A stretch of DNA of 32,772 bases, from NCBI GenBank assembly GCA_018062285.1, contig JAGOSO010000001.1, forward strand, positions 1-32,772, read 5' to 3'. Numbering within the stretch: position 1 is the stretch's first letter; the number at the start of each line of letters is the position of its first letter. A program made the translations under genes and the position numbers. Origin of the DNA: Minisyncoccota bacterium (lineage in GTDB: Bacteria > Patescibacteriota > Minisyncoccia > 2-02-FULL-40-12 > GWA2-44-9). Below, piece after piece: positions 15,706 to 24,119 of the stretch. The notes below the pieces were generated by a model. The model ran no database searches and was not told the DNA's origin. It was given only the letters and a program-made list of their open reading frames with translations.

Positions 15706-16470
15706 CTACTGGGCAAGAGCCGCACGAACCCGCTGTGCGGCCTTCTCCAGCATTTCTCGACTCCAATCACTCGACGAACTGGTAATCGCCTTTTCGAGCT
15801 GGCTCAAATGTGAAGTCAGTAGGCCCTTCACGAGCACGCTGACTTCGACCGCATCAGCACCAAGTTCTTGCAGCCGTTGACCGGTCGCCAGAACTGGCTC
15901 GACAGACACAATAGTGACGTCGTTGACCGAGTTGCACTTGTACGCCTCGGACTGACCGAGCTTCCACCGGAGGAAGGCTTCCTCTGTCTCGAACCGGCCG
16001 GCTTCGATACGTACCTTGGCGCAACCAGCGTACTTCCACTCCATCCATCTGAGGTTGTCGGACGAGAGGTGGAATTCCGCCGGATCGTCGGTGAACTTCG
16101 CGAACTTTGCGAAATCGTCGACCAGTCGGCTGGAGCAGTTAGAATCACGAAGTTCGTTAGCGCCCTTGAAGGCAACCTCGTTAAACTTCTTGATCCAACC
16201 GTCCAAGCGCCGAGCCCAGAGGCGGTTCGTGAAGTGGGAAAGGCTGTGCACCCAGTAGCCATGCTCCTGGTACCGATCCTCGCGCGAATCGAGGAACGCC
16301 TGGAGTGCCACGTCCAGCAATTCCGGAGTGGAACTCTGGTCATCCAGAAGGGCAACGGCGATTCGCTCGGCGTCGTGGTAGTCCTTGACCCCACGAATCA
16401 TCTCGACCGCTTCGGCAGTGTTACCGGCCTGGATCAGGTTCTTCACGATTGTTCCAATCTCTCTGTTCAT
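15706..16470 (-). CDS. Hypothetical protein paired with a degenerate receiver
   Basis: The 254-residue soluble protein falls in no family I recognise. The N-terminal half is helical with TPR-like spacing (L-I-Q-A-G-N-T-A-E-A-V-E-M-I, later A-E-R-I-A-V-A-L-L), so a helical repeat scaffold is plausible. The C-terminal half has a mixed alpha/beta pattern and ends in a long amphipathic helix (W-S-R-E-M-L-E-K-A-A-Q-R-V-R). Its ATG overlaps the stop of the receiver-like gene as ATGA, so the two are translationally coupled and probably act together. GC-rich composition marks it as accessory. Confidence 0.65.
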   Translation of the reverse strand: MNREIGTIVKNLIQAGNTAEAVEMIRGVKDYHDAERIAVALLDDQSSTPELLDVALQAFLDSREDRYQEHGYWVHSLSHFTNRLWARRLDGWIKKFNEVAFKGANELRDSNCSSRLVDDFAKFAKFTDDPAEFHLSSDNLRWMEWKYAGCAKVRIEAGRFETEEAFLRWKLGQSEAYKCNSVNDVTIVSVEPVLATGQRLQELGADAVEVSVLVKGLLTSHLSQLEKAITSSSSDWSREMLEKAAQRVRAALAQ

Positions 16471-16835
16471 TGCTCTCTCCTCTGATTGCCCACGATCTCC
16501 AATAGATCACAGGCCTTTCTGTTAGCCGTACCGTCGACACTGACCCCAGCTCGACGAAATTGCTCCATGCCAGCACCGCTGTTGGCGATGATGCAACCCT
16601 GGTACCCTTCATTACGAAGAGCCAGAACAACATCCCCACCAGTGACATCTGATTTCCCGAGTCCGTAGCCGACAAGCACTACGTCTGGTTTGAAATGTTT
16701 GACCATCTGGCTGGTCCGCTCGATGGAATCGAACGGCTCCAAGGGCAACAACTCATGGTTGCTTGCGCAACCTGAGAGTTCCCACTGGCGAATCACTTCG
16801 CCAAGCCGATCGTCCACGAACAGTACTCTAGCCAT
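16467..16835 (-). CDS. Degenerate response-regulator receiver (pseudo-REC) protein
   Basis: The 122-residue product has the order of a stand-alone receiver. Beta-1 is V-L-F-V-D-D (D8, D9, the acidic pair). Beta-3 is P-D-V-V-L-V-G-Y-G-L, followed by T-G-G-D-V-V-L-A-L-R, as after the phospho-site of classical receivers, and beta-4 is G-C-I-I-A-N-S. At the phospho-acceptor position (residue 56) there is Gly instead of Asp, and the late Thr and Lys switch residues are not convincing. It probably works without phosphorylation, for example by protein or ligand binding. It is the first gene of a coupled two-gene operon with a consensus promoter. Confidence 0.65.
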   Translation of the reverse strand: MARVLFVDDRLGEVIRQWELSGCASNHELLPLEPFDSIERTSQMVKHFKPDVVLVGYGLGKSDVTGGDVVLALRNEGYQGCIIANSGAGMEQFRRAGVSVDGTANRKACDLLEIVGNQRREQ

Positions 16836-16903
16836 TCATCCTTTCTTTCTGCGCCATTTTGGCACGTGAGTTGTCAAAAACCAGTCCTAATCTGTATATT
16901 TAT

Positions 16904-16945
16904 ATTATACTCCTATTTTGGCCAAAAGTCAAGCCAAATAGGACC
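16904..16945 (-). promoter_or_regulatory. Consensus promoter with an operator-like inverted repeat
   Basis: TTGACT (16932-16927), 17 bases and TATAAT (16909-16904) on the minus strand. The -35 lies between inverted half-sites: CCTATTTTGGC (16912-16922) and GCCAAATAGG (16933-16942), ten bases apart, one inserted T from perfect. Half-sites of the same type occur at 7519-7557 and 937-942. Confidence 0.82.
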
Positions 16946-16949
16946 ATGG

Positions 16950-17039
16950 AATAACCTATTGCCGACTGTTCGCGGGCCGACGGGCCGAGATCAAAGCAAA
17001 AATTCAGCAGAATTTTATGCGGGGAGGCAAGAGGTTATT
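16950..17039. repeat. Long-range inverted repeat enclosing a GC-rich core
   Basis: AATAACCTATTGCC (16950-16963) and GGCAAGAGGTTATT (17026-17039) pair at 13 of 14 positions. Inside are two CGGGCC direct repeats and a hairpin AAAATTC-AGCA-GAATTTT (16998-17016) that could serve as a weak terminator for the minus-strand gene at 17058. The element lies between the accessory operon's promoter and a housekeeping-type gene. Confidence 0.5.
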
Positions 17040-17057
17040 TCATTCCGAGGCGAACGA

Positions 17058-18041
17058 CTATGCCTTTAGCCCAGAATCTGGCTCAGTGTTATCAGAAATG
17101 CCGAGGCGACGAGTGGTCTCGTTGTAGCGATTGAGGATAATTTTTTCAAAAGAATGTGGGTGGAATTCCAGTTCTGTCTTTGTGTAAACAACTCGTCCAC
17201 CAGAAGCGTGAGTCGATGGGTTGCTAGAAATTCTCTTTTGCTGGTACTCACAAACTTTTTTTTCTAAAGCATTGCCCAAAGATCCACTTCCGATAAATTC
17301 CAGGGTCCTGGAAATCAAAAAGAATAATCGATTAGGGCGAACACTGCGCCGAATCGTTTGTTGGTGAGGCGTAAAATTATAGACGTATTTATTAATCCAT
17401 AAATTTTCTGCAAAAAATTTACCCGAAAGAGCTGGGCTAACTGCCATAGGGACTAAATGGGAATATGTCTGAGCGTTGTATAAACTTTCGTGCTTAATAC
17501 CCAAAGCATCAGTCGTGATGTAATGATTAAAGCAAAACTTATCGGGTGCGGTTGTTTCATACCGAGTGCGCCGAGCACCAATCAAAGAAGCGATGCCAGA
17601 CAAAATTAAACGCGATAAATACAATCGTCTCGGTTCAACCAAAACCAAAACATCAAAATCACTCTCCTTGTTTACTGTGCCCAAAGCCAAGGAGCCACTT
17701 ACAAACATTCCGCGAACCCAAGGAGCCAATTGCAACCAATAAGCCCTTCGCAAACACTTCCGCCATTTCTGGGCTGATATTTTTTCTCTTTCGATTCGCA
17801 ATTGTGATAAACCGGTTCGTCCTTTCAAAAAATAAAACCCATATTCCTGGTCAATCTGACCTCGAGCAACCAATTTTTCAACAACACCTAAAACATCTTC
17901 ATAAGAAATATTGTCGATGCTTTCTGTTTGGGATCTAAGTCTTTGGGGGTTAACCAAATACCTATTTAATTCAAAAACACTTAAGGGGTAATTGAGCCCA
18001 TCATAGTAAGCCAGAGTTGCGAGAACGGCATCTTCTATCAT
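17058..18041 (-). CDS. Nucleotidyltransferase-domain protein with N-terminal winged helix
   Basis: The 327-residue protein starts with a wHTH-like region (about 1-90: I-E-D-A-V-L-A-T-L-A-Y, L-S-V-F-E-L). It continues with a polymerase-beta-type nucleotidyltransferase core: S-G-S-L-A-L-G-T-V at 115-123 and S-D-F-D-V-L-V-L near 127-134, which is the G-S...D-x-D metal site. The C-terminal part is helical and basic. Similar two-domain proteins are frequent in CPR genomes, but their substrate is unknown (tRNA, small molecule or protein). It is transcribed divergently from uvrC. Confidence 0.8.
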   Translation of the reverse strand: MIEDAVLATLAYYDGLNYPLSVFELNRYLVNPQRLRSQTESIDNISYEDVLGVVEKLVARGQIDQEYGFYFLKGRTGLSQLRIEREKISAQKWRKCLRRAYWLQLAPWVRGMFVSGSLALGTVNKESDFDVLVLVEPRRLYLSRLILSGIASLIGARRTRYETTAPDKFCFNHYITTDALGIKHESLYNAQTYSHLVPMAVSPALSGKFFAENLWINKYVYNFTPHQQTIRRSVRPNRLFFLISRTLEFIGSGSLGNALEKKVCEYQQKRISSNPSTHASGGRVVYTKTELEFHPHSFEKIILNRYNETTRRLGISDNTEPDSGLKA

Positions 18042-18077
18042 CCTTATATCCTAAGTAAAAACATTAAAAATCACTAC

Positions 18078-18106
18078 TGTTCATTTTATTAAAAATATTG
18101 TATAAT
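18078..18106 (+). promoter_or_regulatory. uvrC promoter, near-leaderless
   Basis: TATAAT (18101-18106) is preceded 17 bases upstream by a weak -35 (TGTTCA). The ATG is 12 bases beyond the -10, so the transcript would have a leader of only about five bases. No SD is present. Confidence 0.65.
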
Positions 18107-18117
18107 ATGGGCCAATC

Positions 18118-19368
18118 ATGGATATCGATAAGCTCAAACAATTAATCACAAAAACCCCGTCTGGACCGGGTATTTATCGTTTTCAGAACGAGAAAAAAGA
18201 AGATATCTACATAGGCAAAGCCTCTTCCATAAAGAAACGTCTTATCTCTTACGCTCGAACCACTGACCCAAGAATCAAGAAAATGGTTGCCTCTGCCAGC
18301 AATTTAAATTTCACAGAAACTGAATCCGACATTGAAGCACTTATTCTTGAATCCCAACTCATCAAACAACAACGCCCCCAATTCAACATCATGCTCCGTG
18401 ATGATAAGCAATATTTTTATGTTGCTTTTTCTAAAGACAAATTCCCTCGCGTTTCACTCACACATCAACCATCAGATGATTTTATTGGCCCTTTCACTGA
18501 AGGAGTAGCCATCAAAGCAACACTAAAATATTTGCGTGATATTTTCCCCTACTGCACTTGCTCACAAAAGCATCATAATTTTTGTCTGAATTATCACATC
18601 GGCAAATGTATCGGTTTTTGTTGCTTGAATGGAGAACAAACAGAAGAACAACACAAGAGATATCTAGCAAACATAAAAGCACTAAAAGAAATCCTTACTG
18701 GTGGACGTTCTGATTTGGTTAAAGAATTAAAAAAAGAAATGGACGATGCCGGCAAGAAACATGACTTCACCAAAGCCATTGAATTAAGAACAAAACTTGA
18801 AAGACTGGAGAGAGTTTTCTATAACGCTCAAGTCATTAAGCATTCTGACATATTAAAATCCTACAATTCAGGCTTAACCAAATTATTAGGAGCCAGAAAA
18901 ACAATTTCTCGAATTGAGGGTTATGATATCTCAAACATCCAAGGCAAACATGCCGTTGGCTCAATGGTAACCTTTGTAAACGGCCTCCCGGACAAGAATT
19001 TTTATCGCAAGTTTAATATTAATACTGTCCGTGGCTCAAATGACACAGCCATGCTTGCCGAAATACTAAAAAGGCGCCTAAACCACACCGAATGGCCGTT
19101 CCCAGATTTGATATTAATAGATGGGGGCAAGGGACAAGTCAGTTCTGCCCTTAATGTCCTAGAAGAAATGGCAATTGTTATCCCAGTGATAGGTTTAAGC
19201 AAAGATGACAGACACGTGGGACATCAATTAATAATCCCTGGCACAAAACAGCCTCTTTCCTTAACCAAACTGCCTGAAATAGATAAAAACATGCTTTTAT
19301 CTATCGACTCAGAAGCCCATCGGTTTGCCATCTCGCATTATCGCAAGGTCCACAGACGATCTCTCTAA
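18118..19368 (+). CDS. uvrC: Excinuclease subunit UvrC, short form without HhH domain
   Basis: The protein makes the two incisions around DNA lesions with UvrAB. The GIY-YIG nuclease is at the start (G-I-Y 18-20, Y-I-G 31-33). The Cys cluster near 140-170 (C-T-C, C-L-N-Y-H-I-G-K-C, F-C-C) is a candidate Fe-S or zinc site. The UVR motif lies around 205-240, and the RNase-H-like 5' nuclease has I-E-G-Y-D-I-S-N-I-Q-G and L-I-L-I-D-G-G-K-G-Q. The usual length is about 600 residues. This one has 416 and stops after F-A-I-S-H-Y-R-K, where the C-terminal tandem HhH normally begins. There is no sign of a frameshift downstream, so it is a natural short form. Confidence 0.95.
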   Translation: MDIDKLKQLITKTPSGPGIYRFQNEKKEDIYIGKASSIKKRLISYARTTDPRIKKMVASASNLNFTETESDIEALILESQLIKQQRPQFNIMLRDDKQYFYVAFSKDKFPRVSLTHQPSDDFIGPFTEGVAIKATLKYLRDIFPYCTCSQKHHNFCLNYHIGKCIGFCCLNGEQTEEQHKRYLANIKALKEILTGGRSDLVKELKKEMDDAGKKHDFTKAIELRTKLERLERVFYNAQVIKHSDILKSYNSGLTKLLGARKTISRIEGYDISNIQGKHAVGSMVTFVNGLPDKNFYRKFNINTVRGSNDTAMLAEILKRRLNHTEWPFPDLILIDGGKGQVSSALNVLEEMAIVIPVIGLSKDDRHVGHQLIIPGTKQPLSLTKLPEIDKNMLLSIDSEAHRFAISHYRKVHRRSL

Positions 19369-19371
19369 AGA

Positions 19372-19400
19372 TTGAATAATTTAACCCAAAGTGCTATCAT
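19372..19400 (+). promoter_or_regulatory. Promoter of the holin-like/secG run
   Basis: TTGAAT (19372-19377), 17 bases and TATCAT (19395-19400). The ATG at 19414 is 13 bases after the -10, again nearly leaderless. The upstream-extended frame starting in the -35 box is therefore not the real start. Confidence 0.75.
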
Positions 19401-19413
19401 TCAAAGCGTTGAA

Positions 19414-19761
19414 ATGCTTAGGTTTATCATAAGAATTATAGGCAATGCAGTGGCTTTGTATGTGGCTTCAAGAGTAGTCTCTGGTTTCATCGTGTCGGGC
19501 AATTGGGAACAATATCTAATCGCCGGTGCCGTGTTGGGACTACTGAACATGATTGTTCGACCAGCCCTCAAGCTCGTGTCTTTCCCTATCATTCTTTTAA
19601 CCCTTGGCCTCTTCACTTTTATAATCAACATCCTCATGCTTTGGCTGCTTGATTACTTGGTCGCATTTGTTTCAATCGAGAGCTTAATGGCTCTTGTCTG
19701 GTCAACAATAATTATTGGCCTTGTAAATTTATTCTTTGAGACTTTAGCAAAAGCAGCCTAA
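19414..19761 (+). CDS. Phage-holin-4-like (YvlD-type) four-helix membrane protein
   Basis: The 115-residue protein has four hydrophobic helices with the family pattern N-A-V-A-L-Y-V-A-S in helix 1, G-L-L-N-M-I-V-R-P-A-L-K between helices 2 and 3, and L-G-L-F-T-F-I-I-N in helix 3. It belongs to the 'mycobacterial 4-TMS holin' or YvlD group. Despite the name these are chromosomal envelope proteins of unknown role, not lysis proteins. The start at 19414 is preferred because a promoter overlaps the longer frame. secG follows after 11 bases. Confidence 0.8.
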   Translation: MLRFIIRIIGNAVALYVASRVVSGFIVSGNWEQYLIAGAVLGLLNMIVRPALKLVSFPIILLTLGLFTFIINILMLWLLDYLVAFVSIESLMALVWSTIIIGLVNLFFETLAKAA

Positions 19762-19772
19762 ACATAAAATAT

Positions 19773-20000
19773 ATGCAAAAACTAATAAACATCATTCCGT
19801 ACGCACAGATGGGTCTCGCACTAATTTTGGTTATCGGTATTCTCCTCCAGCAACGTGGCGCAGGCTTGTCGTCCACTTTTGGTGGCGCAGGTGTTGGTTA
19901 CAGCACAAAACGTGGAGCCGAAAAAGTAATTTTCCAAGTTACGATTGTCGTCGCTGTACTTTTTGTAGCCACTTGTATTCTCGCTGTTAGATTTGGGTAA
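19773..20000 (+). CDS. secG: Preprotein translocase subunit SecG
   Basis: The 75-residue subunit of the SecYEG channel has two transmembrane helices (about 10-26 and 50-72) linked by the typical loop L-L-Q-Q-R-G-A-G-L-S-S-T-F-G-G, with E50 and K51 near the second helix. No SD precedes the start. It lies between the holin-like gene and the peptide-binding protein gene, consistent with one transcript. Confidence 0.93.
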   Translation: MQKLINIIPYAQMGLALILVIGILLQQRGAGLSSTFGGAGVGYSTKRGAEKVIFQVTIVVAVLFVATCILAVRFG

Positions 20001-20032
20001 CAACTTCCCGACTCAGTTCGGGATTTCTCACA

Positions 20033-21829
20033 ATGCAAAACGATCAACATCCACTTGAAGATTTTTTTGGCCTGAAGCAAGACACGCCTTCTGAACCAAA
20101 GAAGGACACCTTCGATCATATCTTGCGTCGACAGTCAGGTTTACTGGACCAATTGCGCCTTCTTCCAAAGGTTCTTTCTTTCCGTGAGCGCTATTGGATT
20201 TTAGCCTTCTTGGTAATAGCCTCGGTTAGCCTGCTATCTATCCCATTCACAACTTACAACCATTTCACCACCCCTGTTGCAACCTCGGGTGGCTCTTTTA
20301 GTGAAGGAATCGTCGGACAACCAAGACACATAAATCCCCTTCTTGCTCAAACAAATGACCCAGACCGAGACGTTTCGAGCTTGATCTACTCAGGGCTACT
20401 TAAGCACAACCCTGAAGGCAAACTGGTCCCAGATCTTGCGAAGTCTTATGAAATTTCTAGTGATGGATTAAATTATACCGTCTATATAAAAGAAGGGGTT
20501 CTTTGGCATGATGGCGAAAAACTCACCGCGGACGATATTGTATACACCATTCAAACAGCCCAGAATGGCGACTTTGGAAGCCCCCAACGTTTGAATTGGC
20601 AAGGTGTCACAATCCAAAAAATAAATGACACAACTGTCATGTTTAAGCTTAACAATAAATATGCTCAATTTTTAAACAATTTAACTATTGGTATTTTGCC
20701 TAAGCACTTGTGGGGTAATGTCCAGCCAATCAATTTTGCCTCATCAGAATACAACCTAAAACCAATAGGCTCTGGGCCCTATGTTTTCGAAAAACTCCAA
20801 AAAAATAACCTAGGTCAAATTCAAAGTTATCAGTTGATCTCAAACAAAAACTACTACGATGGCCAACCATACATAGATTCCTTAACTATTAAATTTTACG
20901 ATTCCGAAGATTTAATGATCACGGCCTACAACAGCAATGACATACAAGACTTATCTTTTGTCTCTCCTCAAAATTTAAATAAATTAAAATTCAAACAAAG
21001 ACTCAGCATAAAAGAATTGGAAATTCCAAGATATTTTGCAGTATTTTTTAACCAAGCAGAAAACGCCGCTTTGGCCAGCAAGAATGTCCGCCTTGCTTTA
21101 AACTATGCTACAGACAAAAAAACCATAATAGATGCCGTTGTTGCTGGCAAGGGTTCGGCCATTTATTCTCCTCTTGTTGAAACAGTCCTCGATGTCGACC
21201 AAGATATTACCAAATATACATTTGACGCCCAGCAAGCAAAAACAATTTTAGCCGCAGACGGATGGACCGGCACAGATAGCTCTGGTTTCGTTCTAAAGGG
21301 ATCAGGGAAAAACCAAGCACGTCTAACAATCCACATAACAACTTCGACACTGCCCGAATTGGTTCAAATAGCCAACTTGCTCAAAGATCAATGGGCCAAA
21401 GTTGGTGTTGAGGTTATTGTGGACCCTCTTGCCACCCCGCAACTCCAACAGGTCATCAAAGACCGAAGCTATCAAACACTTTTGTTTGGTGAAATTTTAG
21501 ATCTCGACCCTGACCCATTTAGTTTCTGGGATTCTTCGCAAACACAAAAACTTGGATTGAATTTAGCTCTTTATAGCAACAAGACCACCGATAGCATTCT
21601 ACAAGACGCGCGCCAATCCCTGAACCCTCTAGAACGGGCTAAAAAATATGATGACTTCCAAAAAATAATCATCAGTGATGCGCCGGCCGTGTTCCTTTAC
21701 AACCCGCTTTATTTATACCCACAAGCGACAAGCATAAAAGGAGACGATACAACGATTATCGCAACCCCAGCAGACAGGTTTTCTAATATTGAAAAATGGT
21801 ATATCAACACTAAGCGAATTTGGCGCTAA
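20033..21829 (+). CDS. Membrane-anchored oligopeptide-binding protein (SBP family 5)
   Basis: The 598-residue protein has a cytoplasmic basic N-terminus (1-58), one transmembrane anchor (about 59-77), and then a periplasmic-type family 5 substrate-binding domain. Signatures are F-S-E-G-I-V-G-Q-P-R-H-I-N-P-L near 97-111, Y-S-G-L-L, G-V-L-W-H-D-G-E-K-L-T-A-D-D-I-V-Y, and L-N-Y-A-T-D-K-K. It binds peptides or other small solutes for ABC import. No permease or ATPase gene is adjacent. The uncleaved TM anchor in place of a lipobox is in keeping with CPR relatives. The upstream gap carries only a small CCCGA/TCGGG hairpin. Confidence 0.9.
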   Translation: MQNDQHPLEDFFGLKQDTPSEPKKDTFDHILRRQSGLLDQLRLLPKVLSFRERYWILAFLVIASVSLLSIPFTTYNHFTTPVATSGGSFSEGIVGQPRHINPLLAQTNDPDRDVSSLIYSGLLKHNPEGKLVPDLAKSYEISSDGLNYTVYIKEGVLWHDGEKLTADDIVYTIQTAQNGDFGSPQRLNWQGVTIQKINDTTVMFKLNNKYAQFLNNLTIGILPKHLWGNVQPINFASSEYNLKPIGSGPYVFEKLQKNNLGQIQSYQLISNKNYYDGQPYIDSLTIKFYDSEDLMITAYNSNDIQDLSFVSPQNLNKLKFKQRLSIKELEIPRYFAVFFNQAENAALASKNVRLALNYATDKKTIIDAVVAGKGSAIYSPLVETVLDVDQDITKYTFDAQQAKTILAADGWTGTDSSGFVLKGSGKNQARLTIHITTSTLPELVQIANLLKDQWAKVGVEVIVDPLATPQLQQVIKDRSYQTLLFGEILDLDPDPFSFWDSSQTQKLGLNLALYSNKTTDSILQDARQSLNPLERAKKYDDFQKIIISDAPAVFLYNPLYLYPQATSIKGDDTTIIATPADRFSNIEKWYINTKRIWR

Positions 21830-21849
21830 AATGGTGTGTTTTTAGCCTA

Positions 21850-21878
21850 TTGCAATGATCGCCAAGATAAGGTATAAT
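21850..21878 (+). promoter_or_regulatory. Promoter of tRNA-Leu and RNase J
   Basis: TTGCAA (21850-21855), 17 bases and TATAAT (21873-21878). It lies 99 bases before tRNA-Leu, and no terminator separates the tRNA from the RNase J gene. The 325-base gap 21830-22154 holds only this promoter, the tRNA and a small GCG hairpin (about 21959-21973). Confidence 0.8.
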
Positions 21879-21976
21879 TAAGGTATTGAAGTTTTATCTA
21901 CACACACAAAGATAAAACTCCTCCTCTTTAGAACTTTCTAAATACAGGTAAATACCGAAGCGCTTTTTGTCGCTTT

Positions 21977-22058
21977 GGGCGAGTGGTGGAACTGGCAGAC
22001 ACATACGCTTCAGGTGCGTACGCCGCAAGGCATGAGGGTTCAACTCCCTCCCCGCCCA
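21977..22058 (+). tRNA. tRNA-Leu(CAG)
   Basis: The acceptor GGGCGAG pairs with CCCGCCC except for an A6-C67 mismatch. The D arm has TGG-TGG-A-A-C-TGGCAGAC. The anticodon stem TACGC/GCGTA carries the loop TTCAGGT (CAG). The class II variable arm is short (GCC-GCAA-GGC) and the T arm is GAGGG/CCCTC. Discriminator A is followed by CAA, so CCA is not encoded, unlike the Asn and Ser genes here. Confidence 0.93.
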
Positions 22059-22154
22059 CAAGATAGTTAAACAAACTCTCTAATTAGTATCGGTTTTCAA
22101 GATTATAGTTCGAAGTAATTCTTACGACTACAACGGAAAAGCGAAACATAAAGA

Positions 22155-24026
22155 ATGTCAGAAGAAGCAATAAATAAGCCTGAAGCAATTTCAGCTTCAG
22201 CACCCGCAGATTCTCCAAAAGAAGCTCGGCCAGCAGGTTCAAGAAAACCAAGACGACCTCGTTTCAACGACCGTCACCGACAAAAACCAGTTGTTCGACA
22301 GGTTCGTGTTCTTAAGGATGAACGCAAAGCCAGCGACGCTCAGCACGATAATAAGATTGGTGGTCTCAAAATCATCCACTTCGGTGGTCTTGGAGAAGTT
22401 GGACGAAACATGTCCGCCATCCAGTATGATGATGAGATTGTTTTGATCGACGCCGGTGTACGATTCCCAGAATCAGACGAAATGCCTGGTATCGATTTCA
22501 TCATCCCGAACGTCGACTACTTAGCCGACAAAAAAGAAATGGTCAAAGCCATGTTCTTTACCCATGGCCACTTAGACCACATCGGTGCTTTGCCATTCGT
22601 CCGCGATAAAATCGGTGACCCAGATGTCTATGCTGCCCCACTAACGAAAGCTCTTATTGTCCGTCGTATGGAAGAGTTCAAGCATCTTCGCCCATTAGAA
22701 ATCAACTCGATTGAAGCAGGAGAAGAAATTAAAGTCAGTGACAAAATCACTGTTAAGGTTCTTCGTATTAACCACTCAATTCCTGATGACTTGGTTATCG
22801 CTGTTAAAACTCCAGCTGGAACAATCGTCCACACCTCCGATTTTAAATTCGATGACACCCCAGTCAACGACAAGCCAGCCGACATTGAAGGCTTGGAACA
22901 ATTAAGTCGAGAAGGTGTTCTTCTTCTTGAATCTGACTCTACTGGAGCTGAACAAGAAGGCCACTCATTGTCCGAACAAGACATCACCGAAAACCTAGAC
23001 AAGATTATCCGTGATGCTACCGGTATGCTTATCCTTGGAACTTTCGCATCCCTTATCAACCGTATCCAGCAGATTATTACAATCTCTGAAAAATATGGCC
23101 GAAAAGTAGTATTCGATGGTTACTCAATGAAAACAAACATTGAAGTCACGAAGAAACTTGGCTATCTGAAGATGCACCAAGGTACTCAAATCAATATGGA
23201 CCAGATCGATGACTACCCTCGTGAAAAAATTACAGCCGTGGTTACTGGTGCTCAAGGTGAAGACAATGCCGTTTTGATGCGTATCGCTAACGGCGAACAT
23301 CGCTTCATCAACATCAAGAAGAATGACACCATCGTCTTCTCGTCATCAGTCATTCCAGGCAACGAACGCAGTGTTCAGTTCTTGAAAGACCAATTGATGC
23401 GCAACGGTGCTCGTGTCTTTAACTACCGTATGATGGATATTCACGCTGGCGGACACGGCAACAAAGAAGACTTACGCCGAATGATTCAACTCATCAAGCC
23501 TAAGTTCTTCATGCCTATCCACGGTCAATACTCAATGATGGTTAACCATGGCATCATGGCTCAAACCGAAGGCGTCCCAGAATCAAATGTTATTATTGCC
23601 GACAACGGTTCTATCGTTCACTTGGATAAAGAGAATTGGTGGATGGATAAAGCCAAAGCCCCTTCTGACTATGTCTTCGTTGATGGTTTGGGTATCGGTG
23701 ACATCGGCAACGTTGTTTTGCGCGATCGCCAAATTCTTTCTGAAGACGGATTCTTGGTTGTCGTAACTATGATTGATCGTGTTACTGGTAAAGTTAAAGC
23801 CAGCCCAGATATTATCTCTCGTGGTTTCATCTATCTAAAAGATCACAAAGACCTTTTGATGCAACTTCGTAAAAAGATTCGCTTCATTATTGAAAACAAC
23901 ACCGCTCAAGGTAAAGACATTAATAGCACTTACCTCAAAGATGAGCTCCGCAACCAGGTTGGCCTCTTCCTCTTCCAAAAGACAGAACGCCGCCCAATGG
24001 TGTTACCGGTTATCATCGAGGTCTAA
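22155..24026 (+). CDS. rnj: Ribonuclease J
   Basis: The 623-residue metallo-beta-lactamase/beta-CASP nuclease handles 5'-3' decay and endonucleolytic maturation of mRNA and rRNA. After a basic, disordered extension (1-65), the core begins I-I-H-F-G-G-L-G-E-V-G-R-N-M. It has the zinc motif T-H-G-H-L-D-H-I-G (136-144), H-S-I-P-D in the lactamase half, H-T-S-D-F-K-F-D, and beta-CASP motifs D-S-T-G-A and P-I-H-G-Q-Y near the end of the core. The C-terminal domain resembles RNase J dimerisation domains. The codon choice is distinctive for high expression (many C-ending codons). It is preceded by tRNA-Leu on the same transcript. Confidence 0.96.
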   Translation: MSEEAINKPEAISASAPADSPKEARPAGSRKPRRPRFNDRHRQKPVVRQVRVLKDERKASDAQHDNKIGGLKIIHFGGLGEVGRNMSAIQYDDEIVLIDAGVRFPESDEMPGIDFIIPNVDYLADKKEMVKAMFFTHGHLDHIGALPFVRDKIGDPDVYAAPLTKALIVRRMEEFKHLRPLEINSIEAGEEIKVSDKITVKVLRINHSIPDDLVIAVKTPAGTIVHTSDFKFDDTPVNDKPADIEGLEQLSREGVLLLESDSTGAEQEGHSLSEQDITENLDKIIRDATGMLILGTFASLINRIQQIITISEKYGRKVVFDGYSMKTNIEVTKKLGYLKMHQGTQINMDQIDDYPREKITAVVTGAQGEDNAVLMRIANGEHRFINIKKNDTIVFSSSVIPGNERSVQFLKDQLMRNGARVFNYRMMDIHAGGHGNKEDLRRMIQLIKPKFFMPIHGQYSMMVNHGIMAQTEGVPESNVIIADNGSIVHLDKENWWMDKAKAPSDYVFVDGLGIGDIGNVVLRDRQILSEDGFLVVVTMIDRVTGKVKASPDIISRGFIYLKDHKDLLMQLRKKIRFIIENNTAQGKDINSTYLKDELRNQVGLFLFQKTERRPMVLPVIIEV

Positions 24027-24030
24027 GATC

Positions 24031-24070
24031 TTAATTAAAAATCCACCCAACTGGGTGGATTTTTAATTAA
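24031..24070. terminator. RNase J terminator (symmetric)
   Basis: TTAATTAAAAATCCACCCA and its exact complement form a 19-base stem, followed by A-rich DNA. Both flanks give U-runs, so it can stop both strands. Confidence 0.88.
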
Positions 24071-24097
24071 AAAAAGAGCGGGTGCCGAAACACCCGC
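24069..24097 (-). terminator. Terminator of 24120-24302
   Basis: GCGGGTG-TTTCGG-CACCCGC is followed by TCTTTTTTT on the minus strand. Confidence 0.85.
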
Positions 24098-24119
24098 GAA
24101 CAGCTCCTGCCGATACCGA

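Noticed and set aside
15828-16394. Long alternative frame inside the 15706-16470 gene
   Set aside because: Its product is Ser/Arg/Thr-rich low-complexity typical of an off-frame reading of GC-rich DNA. The 254-residue frame is coupled to the upstream gene by ATGA.
22628-23059. Antisense open frames inside RNase J, groEL, nadE and the PRTase-like gene
   Set aside because: They mirror the codon structure of strongly coding sense genes and show no domains, SD or promoter of their own.
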